Made by a program: the position numbers and the translations under genes. From positions 248,001 to 312,000 of the forward strand of contig NZ_CZRP01000010.1 of the NCBI RefSeq assembly GCF_001458115.1: a stretch of DNA of 64,000 nt, given 5' to 3'. This document shows positions 8,345 to 17,654 of the stretch, piece after piece; positions within the stretch are counted from its first letter, which is position 1, and every line of letters starts with the position of its first letter. Source of the DNA: Gracilibacillus massiliensis (GTDB taxonomy: Bacteria > Bacillota > Bacilli > Bacillales > Amphibacillaceae). The notes below the pieces were generated by a model that was not told where the DNA came from, ran no database searches, and saw only the letters and a program-made list of their open reading frames with translations.

Positions 8345-10660
8345 TAATGCCTCCACCTTCTTTTTACTAACTTTCCCACCTGAAAAACGGTCAATTTGTC
8401 TAAATGGCATGTTTATAATAAAGTAAACGTTATTTGCCGTTAATGGTTTTCCAATCTTTTTAAAGAAAACATAGAAGAACATGATAGATTTATATAACGT
8501 TTTTCCTATCCAGTTCTTATACTGCGCCTGATTAATTGTGTCATTCATTCCTAAATCTTTATGACGATTCCATTCTTTCGGAGGTAGTTTTCTTCCTAAT
8601 ATTTTTTCGAATTCTGAATCAGGGATATCCTTTACATTAGCCGACGCATAGTTCGGAAATTCATTTTTTAAGAAAACTGACGGAGAAACACCTTCCAGCT
8701 CAATCATTTCCTCTAAATGAACCTCTTGAAGGGAACTTCCTATTTGAATCTTGTAATTCCCCGATTCAATCTCCCAATCCTTCTTTTCAGGGTTATAGTA
8801 AGAGAAATCTCGTTTAGTTAACTCTAGTGTAACTCGCTTCGTTTCACCAGGTTCCAAGTAAACTTTATCAAAACCTTTCAATTCCTTTTTTGAACGGAAA
8901 ATTCTTGAATCTGCCTTTTCAATATACAACTGTGCAATTTCAGCTCCAGCCAATTCACCTGTATTTGTCAGATCAAAACTTACAGTTAAACCATTGATAT
9001 CAATGTTGTTGTATTCAAAAGTAGTATAAGATAGCCCATATCCAAATGGATAACGCACTGGTAAATTAGCTGTATCAAAATATCTATACCCAATGAATAA
9101 TCCTTCCTTATGTTCACTTGTTGCTTGATCTCCCGGATAGTATGCCGAAGAAGGAACATCCATATAATCAATTGGGAATGTTTCATTTAATTTACCACTA
9201 GGATTGTGTTTACCGATTAGAAGATCAACGACAGCTTCCCCAACACCTTGGCCTGAAAGGTAGGTGTGTAAAATACCTTGTACATCATCTGCAAATGGTA
9301 ATTCAAGTGCTCCACCACCAGCTAAAACAACAACCACATTCTTATTTACTTTTACTAAAGACTCAACAAGCTCTAGCTGATTTTGAGGCAGTTTTAAATC
9401 CTCTCGGTCTACCCCTTCTGCTTCTTTACTTTCATCAAGACCAATAAATACAATTACTGTTTCAGCAGACTCCGCAAGACTTGTTGCTTCTTTCAATAAT
9501 TTACTGCTCTTTCCTCCCATACGCTTAAATCCTTGTGCATAACCAACTATATTTAAAGAAGAATCTTGTAAATGATCAAGTGGATTACTTAACTTATAAG
9601 GATTAATTAAGGAACTACCTGCGCCTTGATACCTTGGAATTTTTGCAAAGTCACCAATAACTGCTACTTCTGCTCCGGCTTTAAGTGGCAGAATATTTTT
9701 TTCATTCTTCAGCAGTACCATTGACTGACGAGCTGCATTAACGGATCTTTTGTGGTGCTCTTCATAATCTACTTGCACAGATTCTTTATCATCTAAACGC
9801 ACTTTATTTATAAGAGCTAACAATTGATCTACTGCTTCATCTAATATCGATTCATCTAGTGTTCCTGCATGTATTGCGTCAACAATTTCCTTATCCGTAA
9901 TTCCATTAGTGGATGGCATTTCTAGTTGGTTATGAGCTTTTAAGCCAGCAACACGGTCATTATTTCCCCCCCAGTCCGTTACAATAACACCATCAAAGCC
10001 CCATTCATCGTATAAAATTTCATTTGCTAAATGTTGATTTTCATTTGCATATTCGCCATTCACCTTATTATAAGAAGACATGATTGTATAAGGGTTACTT
10101 TCTTTCACTACTTTTTCAAAACCAGTTAAATAAATTTCTCTAAGTGAACGTTCATCCACAATTTCATCAATCGTCATTCGCATATGTTCTTGACTATTTA
10201 CTGCATAATGCTTAGGACAAGCTGAAATACCATTAGACTGAATTCCTTGTACCATTCCACTAGCAAGTTCACCAGTTAGGTATGGATCTTCTGAAAAATA
10301 TTCAAAGTTACGTCCACATAATGGGTTACGTTTGATATTTAGTCCAGGTCCAAGTAAGACACTTACTTTTTCACTGCGAGCTTCCTTACCGATATCTTGC
10401 CCTACCTCATATGCAAGTGACTTATCCCAACTATTTGCTAACGTTGCTGCTGTTGGGTAACAAGTTGCTGGCAAACTTTTGTTTAATCCTAAGTGATCTG
10501 CTTTCCCACCTTGTTTACGCAGTCCATGTGGACCATCAGTTAGCATAATGGATGGAATACCAAGCCTTTCCACAGCCTTGGTATTCCAAAAGTTTTTTCC
10601 AGACATGAGGGAAGCTTTCTCTTCCAATGTCATTTGTTTAATTATACTTTTATGTTTCAT
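8324..10660 (-). CDS. Beta-glucosidase, glycoside hydrolase family 3
   Basis: A 778-residue retaining beta-glycosidase with the classic order: TIM barrel (1-290), alpha/beta sandwich (320-560) and fibronectin-III-like domain (about 580-660). The nucleophile is the Asp in GVIVTDWGG, and substrate-pocket motifs LTDGPHGLR, GRNFEYFSEDP and CPKHYAVNSQE are intact. There is no signal peptide, so it should work in the cytoplasm on imported oligosaccharides. A C-terminal tail of about 100 residues (WNRHKDLGMNDT onwards) is seen in several Firmicute GH3 proteins. It lies 75 bases after the permuted GH3 gene, with a terminator between them. Beta-glucosidase is the likeliest activity; beta-xylosidase is possible given the GH39 neighbour. 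Confidence 0.9.
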   Translation of the reverse strand: MKHKSIIKQMTLEEKASLMSGKNFWNTKAVERLGIPSIMLTDGPHGLRKQGGKADHLGLNKSLPATCYPTAATLANSWDKSLAYEVGQDIGKEARSEKVSVLLGPGLNIKRNPLCGRNFEYFSEDPYLTGELASGMVQGIQSNGISACPKHYAVNSQEHMRMTIDEIVDERSLREIYLTGFEKVVKESNPYTIMSSYNKVNGEYANENQHLANEILYDEWGFDGVIVTDWGGNNDRVAGLKAHNQLEMPSTNGITDKEIVDAIHAGTLDESILDEAVDQLLALINKVRLDDKESVQVDYEEHHKRSVNAARQSMVLLKNEKNILPLKAGAEVAVIGDFAKIPRYQGAGSSLINPYKLSNPLDHLQDSSLNIVGYAQGFKRMGGKSSKLLKEATSLAESAETVIVFIGLDESKEAEGVDREDLKLPQNQLELVESLVKVNKNVVVVLAGGGALELPFADDVQGILHTYLSGQGVGEAVVDLLIGKHNPSGKLNETFPIDYMDVPSSAYYPGDQATSEHKEGLFIGYRYFDTANLPVRYPFGYGLSYTTFEYNNIDINGLTVSFDLTNTGELAGAEIAQLYIEKADSRIFRSKKELKGFDKVYLEPGETKRVTLELTKRDFSYYNPEKKDWEIESGNYKIQIGSSLQEVHLEEMIELEGVSPSVFLKNEFPNYASANVKDIPDSEFEKILGRKLPPKEWNRHKDLGMNDTINQAQYKNWIGKTLYKSIMFFYVFFKKIGKPLTANNVYFIINMPFRQIDRFSGGKVSKKKVEALLRWINR

Positions 10661-10689
10661 TCTAAACTGCCCCCAAAGTTATTAATGGT

Positions 10690-10716
10690 AAGAAGGCGGA
10701 CTATGTCCGCCTTCTT
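10690..10716 (-). terminator. Terminator between the two GH3 genes
   Basis: AAGAAGGCGGAC pairs perfectly with GTCCGCCTTCTT around a three-base loop, just past the stop of the permuted GH3 gene. It separates that transcript from the cytoplasmic GH3 or lets only part of it through. Confidence 0.85.
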
Positions 10717-10735
10717 GTTTGATCAAATCATTTTT

Positions 10736-13483
10736 CTAGTTAAAAATGTACGTTTGAAGTGTTGCATATAGTGCGTTATGCATGCTATTTCGCAGTCCCA
10801 CTGTAATCGCTTCTGGATGTTGTTCATATGCTTCTTTTAAAGTACTTTTGTTTTGTGGAATTGAAAAAATATCTAACATTACATCATTACCAGAAGTAAT
10901 GGCTTGTGGTGATTCCATAAATCCAAACACCGCATCTGAAGATACGAAACCTTCAAAGCCCCACTCATCTCGTAGCATTCCATTTAATAATTCTGGATTT
11001 GCCCATTTCCCATCAATGTAAGAAAAACTAGACATTGTACCTGTTACACCAGCCTCTTTCACAGTCATTTCAAAAGGACGCAGGTGAATTTCTCGCATCG
11101 CTTGTTCATTAGACCATACTAGAATCCCAGAACGTGCATTTGTTTCTTGCTCATTCATTGCAAAGTGTTTCATAAATACGGTAATACCTTGGTCAGTAGC
11201 ACCTTCTGACATACCTGCACCAATCATACCGTTTAACACAGGGTCTTCTGACATATACTCAAAGTTTCTTCCACCTTGTGGCGTACGATGAACATTAAGA
11301 GTTGGAGCGTACCATCCATGAATACCGTAAGCTTTTGCTTCTTGTCCAATCACCTCACCCATCTTGTATGCTAAATCTTTATTCCAAGTCGATGCTACAA
11401 CGATCTCTGTTGGGTATGCACCGGCTTCAAATTGTTTAAAGAAAAAGCTAAAACCAGCAGGTCCATCCATTAAAACTGTGTTTGGAATACCAAGGTCTTC
11501 AATTGCTCTTGTGTGATAAGCACCTTCTGATACATAATTGATCATTTGGTCTGTAGTCAATTGATCTAAAAATTCATCCCACAAAGGATCATCATAATCT
11601 AACCCTTCTAGATCTTCCAGTTTAACCCCATTGTAAGAACCTGTTGTAGGCATTTCTACATCGTCATTATATTCATGTCCCTGCACTCTTTCGATCACTT
11701 TATCACTTGCAATTGGTGAATCATCTTGATCTGACGGGTATGTTCCTTCCCAATCGTTCCGAGAAAGTACGGTTAATTCATTTTCTGATTGAGTAAAACG
11801 ATTTTTGTATTCCGTTTCTGTATCAGCATCTGTTTGATACACAATATCTTTAGCTAATTCAAAGTTTAGTGTGTTATCAATTTCATGAACATTCTTACCA
11901 AGTTTAATTTCGTATGTTCCATTTTCTAATATATAGTTTTCATTTTCCATATCATAAGAAGCCATGTCTCTTGTATCATATTGAATAGTTAATACTTCTG
12001 ACTCTCCTGGTTCTAATGATTTTGTTTTTTCAAATGTGGCTAAATTAATGGCAGACTTTTCAATTCCTCCTGGTGTGTATGGAGCAGAATAGTATACTTG
12101 AACAACGTCCTTACCAGCTACTTCACCTGTATTTGTCACCTCTACTTGCAATTCAATAGAATCATTGTTTAATTCTTGATTAACTATATTCCAATCAAAT
12201 GTTGTATAACTTAAACCAGAACCAAACGGAAATTGAACTGTTTGATTGTAAGCTTCTTCATTTCCTTGATAGAAAGTTTCATAGAATCTGTATCCTATAT
12301 AAATCCCTTCTTCATAATTAAGGTAAGCTTTATCTAAATTCTCATACTGATAATCTCCAAAATTCTCACTTGCTGGTGAAGACTCTACATCATAGACATA
12401 GGTATCTGTAATACGGCCTGATGGATTTATATCTCCTGATAGTGCTTTAGCAAGGGAATTCGTTCCAAATGGTCCAGGTGTTCCAACCCAAAGAACGGAC
12501 TGAATACTTGGATATTCCTCAACAAATCCTAACTCTAACGTATTACCAGCATTTACAATAATGGTAACATTACTAAAGTTTTCTGCTACTTTTTCAACTA
12601 GAGCATGCATTTCATCTGATAACTTTAGCTGATCAATACTTACATCAGAAGCTTCTACAGCTTCACTCTGAATAATAATCATTGCATTTTCAGAGTACTC
12701 TTTCGCTTGAGCTAATGCAGCATCGGTTACATCTGGTTCACCAGCTGCATCGTCACCACTGAGCATTCCTTTAATTACTTGAACAACACCTGTTTCCGAA
12801 TCTCCTGTTGTTGCTTTCAATTCTGGCAATCCCGTATAGTAGTCATATAATTCCTGATTATATTCGATATCTGCATTCGTAAGTGCATCAAATAAATTCA
12901 CAGCACGAGTTTGGTCTGATGCACCAGAACCACCTCCACCATATTTAAAAGTAAACGCTGTGGAGCCAAATACGTTGATTTTTTTTTCTTCTAATGGTAA
13001 GGAGTTATTTTCATTTTTTAATAATACTAATCCTTCATTCGCAATCTCTTCTGAAACAACATCAGCTACTTCTCTTGCTTGAACAGCCTCTTCACTTGTT
13101 GTATCAATCGTAATATGTTTACCAGTAATATTCTCCAATAAGCTAAAAACTGTCGGTCCTACAGTGACACCAATAGTTAGTAACAATACAGCAACAACAG
13201 ACCAGCCCGTGATACGCCATGGTCTATTTTTCAATTTTTTATAGATTTTAGCTTCTTTTTTCGCTACTTTTCTTTCTTTACGGCTTAATGATTTCAATTC
13301 TTCTTTTCTTTGATGTTTTTGCTCTTTTCGCAACCGTTTATCCTTCTCAATCTCTGCCTTTCGTTCTGATTCTGGCAAAGCCGCAATTTCTAGCTTTTTT
13401 TCTTTACGTTTAGCCTTATCTTCCCTCACACGTTGCAATATTTCTTGCTTCTTGTTTTTTTTCTTTTTAAAGTATTCAAACAC
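10736..13483 (-). CDS. Membrane-anchored GH3 with reversed domain order
   Basis: About 915 residues from the GTG at 13483, chosen because GGAGGGG lies six bases upstream. A strongly charged Lys/Glu N-terminus of some 85 residues is followed by one membrane span (VVAVLLLTIGVTVG), which would place the rest outside the cell. The catalytic parts come in reversed order: first the alpha/beta sandwich (VLLKNENNSLPL, FPFGSGLSYTTFDW), then the fibronectin-like domain, and last the TIM barrel (VLMDGPAGFS, GRNFEYMSEDP, nucleophile Asp in GFVSSDAVFG). Reversed GH3 enzymes are known from rumen bacteria such as Butyrivibrio and Ruminococcus. A cre site lies 77 bases upstream. Beta-glucosidase or xylosidase is likely. 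Confidence 0.85.
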   Translation of the reverse strand: MFEYFKKKKNKKQEILQRVREDKAKRKEKKLEIAALPESERKAEIEKDKRLRKEQKHQRKEELKSLSRKERKVAKKEAKIYKKLKNRPWRITGWSVVAVLLLTIGVTVGPTVFSLLENITGKHITIDTTSEEAVQAREVADVVSEEIANEGLVLLKNENNSLPLEEKKINVFGSTAFTFKYGGGGSGASDQTRAVNLFDALTNADIEYNQELYDYYTGLPELKATTGDSETGVVQVIKGMLSGDDAAGEPDVTDAALAQAKEYSENAMIIIQSEAVEASDVSIDQLKLSDEMHALVEKVAENFSNVTIIVNAGNTLELGFVEEYPSIQSVLWVGTPGPFGTNSLAKALSGDINPSGRITDTYVYDVESSPASENFGDYQYENLDKAYLNYEEGIYIGYRFYETFYQGNEEAYNQTVQFPFGSGLSYTTFDWNIVNQELNNDSIELQVEVTNTGEVAGKDVVQVYYSAPYTPGGIEKSAINLATFEKTKSLEPGESEVLTIQYDTRDMASYDMENENYILENGTYEIKLGKNVHEIDNTLNFELAKDIVYQTDADTETEYKNRFTQSENELTVLSRNDWEGTYPSDQDDSPIASDKVIERVQGHEYNDDVEMPTTGSYNGVKLEDLEGLDYDDPLWDEFLDQLTTDQMINYVSEGAYHTRAIEDLGIPNTVLMDGPAGFSFFFKQFEAGAYPTEIVVASTWNKDLAYKMGEVIGQEAKAYGIHGWYAPTLNVHRTPQGGRNFEYMSEDPVLNGMIGAGMSEGATDQGITVFMKHFAMNEQETNARSGILVWSNEQAMREIHLRPFEMTVKEAGVTGTMSSFSYIDGKWANPELLNGMLRDEWGFEGFVSSDAVFGFMESPQAITSGNDVMLDIFSIPQNKSTLKEAYEQHPEAITVGLRNSMHNALYATLQTYIFN

Positions 13484-13559
13484 GATAATCCCCTCCAACT
13501 TCTTGATATATTTCATTTCAAAGAATATCCAGAATCATTTTTTCTAATTGCAAATATTA

Positions 13560-13574
13560 AGATAACGTTTTCAA
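13560..13574 (-). promoter_or_regulatory. cre site (CcpA operator)
   Basis: Read on the minus strand the site is TTGAAAACGTTATCT, a full match to the cre consensus WTGNAANCGNWNNCW. It lies upstream of the permuted GH3 gene, so glucose repression through CcpA is expected. No binding data; the match and place are what is seen. Confidence 0.75.
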
Positions 13575-13802
13575 TTTGCATGTGTAAAATCATCTCGATA
13601 TTACTTTTCTGATAGATAGAATAGCACCATTTTGTTACTTTATTTTCAGTATTCCTGTTTTTACCCCTCTCACCTCTTTATTACCAGGAAAGATATGAAT
13701 CACATCTCCCTTTCCTACAGGTTAGTTACAATATACTATCCAATACCTATGAATACATTCCATTAATTAAGAAATGCTATTCCGATTATTGACTTTTATA
13801 AA

Positions 13803-13846
13803 AAATAGACAACACTGCCATTGATGAAGGCAGTGTTGTCTATTTT
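13803..13846 (-). terminator. Terminator of the AraC-GH39 gene
   Basis: AAAAATAGACAACACTGCC pairs with GGCAGTGTTGTCTATTTTT around an eight-base loop, 34 bases beyond the stop of the minus-strand gene, with T-rich ends on both strands. It separates the regulator from the permuted GH3 gene. Confidence 0.9.
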
Positions 13847-13879
13847 TCAGTCCTTATGCAAATGTATGGGATTTCAATA

Positions 13880-16387
13880 TTAATACCGGCGTTTTATTTC
13901 AATCAATTGTATTTCATGAGGTTGTAAGGATGTTGCAAGACTATAATTTTCTTTTACAGAAATATGCTGTATTTTCACTCCAGGTTCCGCTCTTCCTTTA
14001 ATATAGTTCATTGTATCATTGTCGATATCATCAGATGCTCCGGTGTCTACCCAAGCATCATAAGAAGACCCCTGTTGCCTATTAACATACTGTTTCTTAA
14101 TTATATACTCACCATGTAAGCCATCTAAAGTTAATTGGAATGACTTCTCACGTTCCTTTTCAAATACCATATAGCGACTAGTTGGTGACAGTTGTGAATA
14201 GTCAAATGTTCGGTATAGATGATTGGGATGGCTATAATTGAAAAGTAAGATTTGATAATCTTCTCCGCATTTAGTGACTATCATATCTTCTTGTTTTGAA
14301 ACTAAATAATCACCAAGCTTGCTTAGGAAGGAGAATGCATGATACCCTGCTTTTTTTATTCCATTATAGGTCACTAATCCAAATCCACCATGAAATAACG
14401 GCTGCTCCAATTGAAACTCGTCAAATATGTCTGTAAATGTCCAAAAACCCATCCCTTTCACTTTTTCAAAGTTTTCGATCACATTTTTTGTGATAAAGGC
14501 CCCCATATAACATGTGTCGTGTAACGGATCCCTACTATCAGTATTTGCGTTCCATTCCGTTATCCATAGTTCTTTATTTAGAGATACCAATCCTTTGCTC
14601 CTTTTAATAATATCGTCAATGCGTGTTGAAAAATTATCTTCATCCCCTATCATAATGCTACTCGATTCAGCTATTTGTTGCATGACGGTTCCTGTTACGT
14701 CCATACCACTCATTGATTCGGGTTTAGGTAAAGGATTCTTGGATAAATTATAAACATGAAATGTAAAGAAATCTACACCAATCTTTTCATTTTGCGCAAA
14801 AGCATCAAAATCATTTAACCAATTTTGATGTTGGGAAAAGTCAATGGTTCCAAATCCTCCAATTTTCAATTCAGGATCTATTGCTTTAATGCACCTATAA
14901 CTCTCAGCATAAAAGGTAAAGAACTCCTGCCTTGTCTCCCCCCAGAAATGTTGTACTTCCGGTTCATTCCAGAACTCAAAATACCATGTTCTAACTTCTT
15001 GCAATCCATATCGATTAATTAAATGTCTGAAAAATGCATCCAGTAATTGTAGCCACCGATCCATTTCCTTTGGAGGTGATACAAACGCATCCCACCAAAA
15101 TATCCTTTTATCAGTACTTGCTAAATCTTTTGGCATAAAACCAATTTCAATAAAAGGCTTTACATGGACGTCAAGCAAATTATCCAATAGAGAATCTATG
15201 TGATTAAAGTTAAAATAAAAGGACCCATCCGTTTTTTCATTATAGACCATGAGTTGGTCTGAAAAAATTCCATGAAATCGAATGTATTCAAATCCTATTT
15301 CGTCTTGAATCTGTTTCAATTGATCATAAAAATCCTTTCTTAGGGCATGAGGAGCAAACCCAAATGACGATAATCTAGTGAAAGAACGATTTATTTTATT
15401 TAAATTATTGGAAACATCAATCGTTCTTGTCTCACTTTTTTGTATTTGAACATCGCCCTTATCCTTATGATCTATGTATTTAAATAAATTTGTAAATGAT
15501 TCCTTACTATTTATGCTCAGATAATCCTTTACTATGCCTTTTTTTAGTTCTAATCGATATTGTTCTCGATACTGCATTGGTGTTACCCCCAATACATCCT
15601 TGAAGACTCTGTAATAAGCTTTACTGTCTGGAAAACCAAATTTAAGAGCTATCTCTGTTACGGTTTCATCTGTTGTCCGCAAGGTAAACAATGATTTATT
15701 TAAGCGCATATTATCTAAGTATTTTTTCAGAGATACCCCCACATTTGATTTAAAATATCTGGACAGATAATGAGGATTTAATGAAAACTTTTTTGCTATA
15801 TCCTGCAATCCAAAATGTATTTCTAGACTATGTTCATTCATATAATGGAGTATTTCTGCAAGTCTTTGGTCATCTTCCATTCGCTTTTTTCTTGTTTTGC
15901 TAGGCACCTCAAAATGCTCTAGCAGAATGACCACAAGATCTAGTAGCATTTTCTTAACCTTAAGGTGGTAAAGGTTTTTCTTATTCAATACCAGGTCCAT
16001 CATATTGGCTAGAATATATTTTATTTCATCTAAGACAAACATTGATCCTTCCTCAACTTCTCTTGAATTCAAATAGAATCTTTTTTGCTCAAGATCGGTA
16101 CCCAGTTTCTTAAAGTATCTGTTATCAAATTGCAAAGCTAACACATGTGTCTGTCCAAATACTGTCCTAGAATTGATAAAATGTAGCTCATCTCCATTCA
16201 CAAGAAAAACATCACCCGTGTTAAGTTGATAGTCATCTTGGTTAACTCTGATATCCAATTCACCTTCTAACACAAAAAGCATTTCAGTAGCTTCGTGCCA
16301 ATGAAAAGGAAATTGTTCTACTGTATGTGTAAAGATGTTAATTGGTAAATCAACCTCATAGTCTATCTGCTCATATTGATAAAGCAT
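13880..16387 (-). CDS. AraC-type regulator fused to a GH39 domain
   Basis: 835 residues with three parts. Residues 1-110 are a cupin sensor (HWHEATEMLFVLEGE), as in AraC proteins. About 165-285 is the double helix-turn-helix (LQDIAKKFSLNPHYLSRYFK, GFPDSKAYYRVFKDVLG). From 330 on is a GH39 barrel of the xylosidase family. Its acid/base Glu in WYFEFWNEPEV and nucleophile Glu in LWITEWNAN are both kept, so the domain may bind or cut a xylo-oligosaccharide. A catalytic domain on a transcription factor suggests direct sugar sensing, with the enzyme as a ligand trap or signal remover (inference). It lies upstream of the two GH3 genes, which are plausible targets. Confidence 0.85.
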   Translation of the reverse strand: MLYQYEQIDYEVDLPINIFTHTVEQFPFHWHEATEMLFVLEGELDIRVNQDDYQLNTGDVFLVNGDELHFINSRTVFGQTHVLALQFDNRYFKKLGTDLEQKRFYLNSREVEEGSMFVLDEIKYILANMMDLVLNKKNLYHLKVKKMLLDLVVILLEHFEVPSKTRKKRMEDDQRLAEILHYMNEHSLEIHFGLQDIAKKFSLNPHYLSRYFKSNVGVSLKKYLDNMRLNKSLFTLRTTDETVTEIALKFGFPDSKAYYRVFKDVLGVTPMQYREQYRLELKKGIVKDYLSINSKESFTNLFKYIDHKDKGDVQIQKSETRTIDVSNNLNKINRSFTRLSSFGFAPHALRKDFYDQLKQIQDEIGFEYIRFHGIFSDQLMVYNEKTDGSFYFNFNHIDSLLDNLLDVHVKPFIEIGFMPKDLASTDKRIFWWDAFVSPPKEMDRWLQLLDAFFRHLINRYGLQEVRTWYFEFWNEPEVQHFWGETRQEFFTFYAESYRCIKAIDPELKIGGFGTIDFSQHQNWLNDFDAFAQNEKIGVDFFTFHVYNLSKNPLPKPESMSGMDVTGTVMQQIAESSSIMIGDEDNFSTRIDDIIKRSKGLVSLNKELWITEWNANTDSRDPLHDTCYMGAFITKNVIENFEKVKGMGFWTFTDIFDEFQLEQPLFHGGFGLVTYNGIKKAGYHAFSFLSKLGDYLVSKQEDMIVTKCGEDYQILLFNYSHPNHLYRTFDYSQLSPTSRYMVFEKEREKSFQLTLDGLHGEYIIKKQYVNRQQGSSYDAWVDTGASDDIDNDTMNYIKGRAEPGVKIQHISVKENYSLATSLQPHEIQLIEIKRRY

Positions 16388-16786
16388 CCTTCACCGCCCC
16401 CTGTACGATAATTATACATACTTTAGCATAAGAAAAATAACTTCACAATTTTATAGAGTTTGAATAATAATTTTACTTTTAAAATCCCCATGTACAGTTA
16501 ATAACATCTATTATATGAAAAAGCATCTCCATTATCGCTTTATTACCACATTAAACACTTCTCCCTTACCAATTAAAACAATAAAGATGTTGGGATAAGC
16601 TTGCACTCATTTAATGGGACTTTCAGCACTTAGTCCTGCTGGTAATGCATGCAAAAAAAAGGCATCTCTCAAGTTTAAACAACTAATGAGAAGACTACCT
16701 TTATATGCTTAAATGTTAGCATTGAGCTAAATTGATGTGAGAGCGTTTATCCTAAACTTATCAGTATATTGTATATATTTAAGCAT
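16388..16786. other. 400-base intergenic stretch, no gene seen
   Basis: AT-rich sequence between two minus-strand genes. The right part follows the Fic gene's stop, and the left part should hold the AraC-GH39 promoter. I see no convincing terminator, repeat or reading frame with a ribosome site. Confidence 0.5.
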
Positions 16787-17518
16787 TTATTTTATCGCAC
16801 TTAAATAAAGGTTTAATGAATCTTCTACTTCGTCCGCGACTAACTTAATAAAGTCCTCATACTCTTTTTGTGTATGTGCTTTATCTAATGCTTCATAATA
16901 TGTTATTCGATTTTCCACTTTAATAACAATTGGTGGAAAACCAGCTTTCATGAGTTCTAAATTTAATAACAGACGGGATGTCCGACCATTTCCATCAATA
17001 AATGGGTGAATCCCAACAAAAATAGCATGCAGCATAGCTCCACGAGTAACCGGGTGTAATTTTTTTGTTTCTGCTTGTTCATACCATATCATCAACTGTT
17101 CCATCTCTTCTTTTATCAGAAAAGGAGCCGGTGGGATATGTTTCGCACCAGAAATAAAAACTTGTTGGTCCCTATATACACCTGCATATTCATCATCAAT
17201 TCCTTTTAGTACAAGACGATGTATATTTTTAATTTGCCATTCCGACAAAGGTTCACCCTTTTGCACAATCTCCTCTACAAAATGAATCGCATCCCGATGA
17301 TTAATAACCTCTAAATGTTCACGTAGCGTTTTGCCACCAACAGTAATTCCTTCTAGAACTACCTTTGTTTCGTTGATCGTTAGCGTGTTTCCTTCAATAG
17401 CATTTGAATTATATGTCCAGTCGAGTAATAACTTTTCACGTAAGCTTTTCACTGCATATTTAGGTAAAGGTCTATTGTCATCTAAAGCTTTCTTCATTTG
17501 ATTAATATGTTCGAACAT
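16787..17518 (-). CDS. Fic-family AMP-transferase, class II
   Basis: A 243-residue Fic protein. The active-site loop HPFIDGNGRTSR (residue 171 on) is complete, with the catalytic His and both Arg residues. An inhibitory helix motif of the S-x-x-x-E-G type is present near the N-terminus (SNAIEG, residues 38-43), so this is a self-inhibited class II enzyme. Such proteins move AMP, or a related nucleotide group, onto a target hydroxyl; the target is unknown. It lies 136 bases downstream of the AEP-helicase on the same strand and is probably part of that transcript. ATG start with AGAGAGGTG upstream. Confidence 0.88.
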   Translation of the reverse strand: MFEHINQMKKALDDNRPLPKYAVKSLREKLLLDWTYNSNAIEGNTLTINETKVVLEGITVGGKTLREHLEVINHRDAIHFVEEIVQKGEPLSEWQIKNIHRLVLKGIDDEYAGVYRDQQVFISGAKHIPPAPFLIKEEMEQLMIWYEQAETKKLHPVTRGAMLHAIFVGIHPFIDGNGRTSRLLLNLELMKAGFPPIVIKVENRITYYEALDKAHTQKEYEDFIKLVADEVEDSLNLYLSAIK

Positions 17519-17654
17519 TTGCTACACCTCTCTCACTGAAACATATTTACTTTTCTTCTATATTTGATTTCTTTAAAATTCACCTTATTGACAAATATTC
17601 AGTTACCTAGATCCTTTTGTTAATTAATTATACCATTTTATTGACTTCAAGCTT

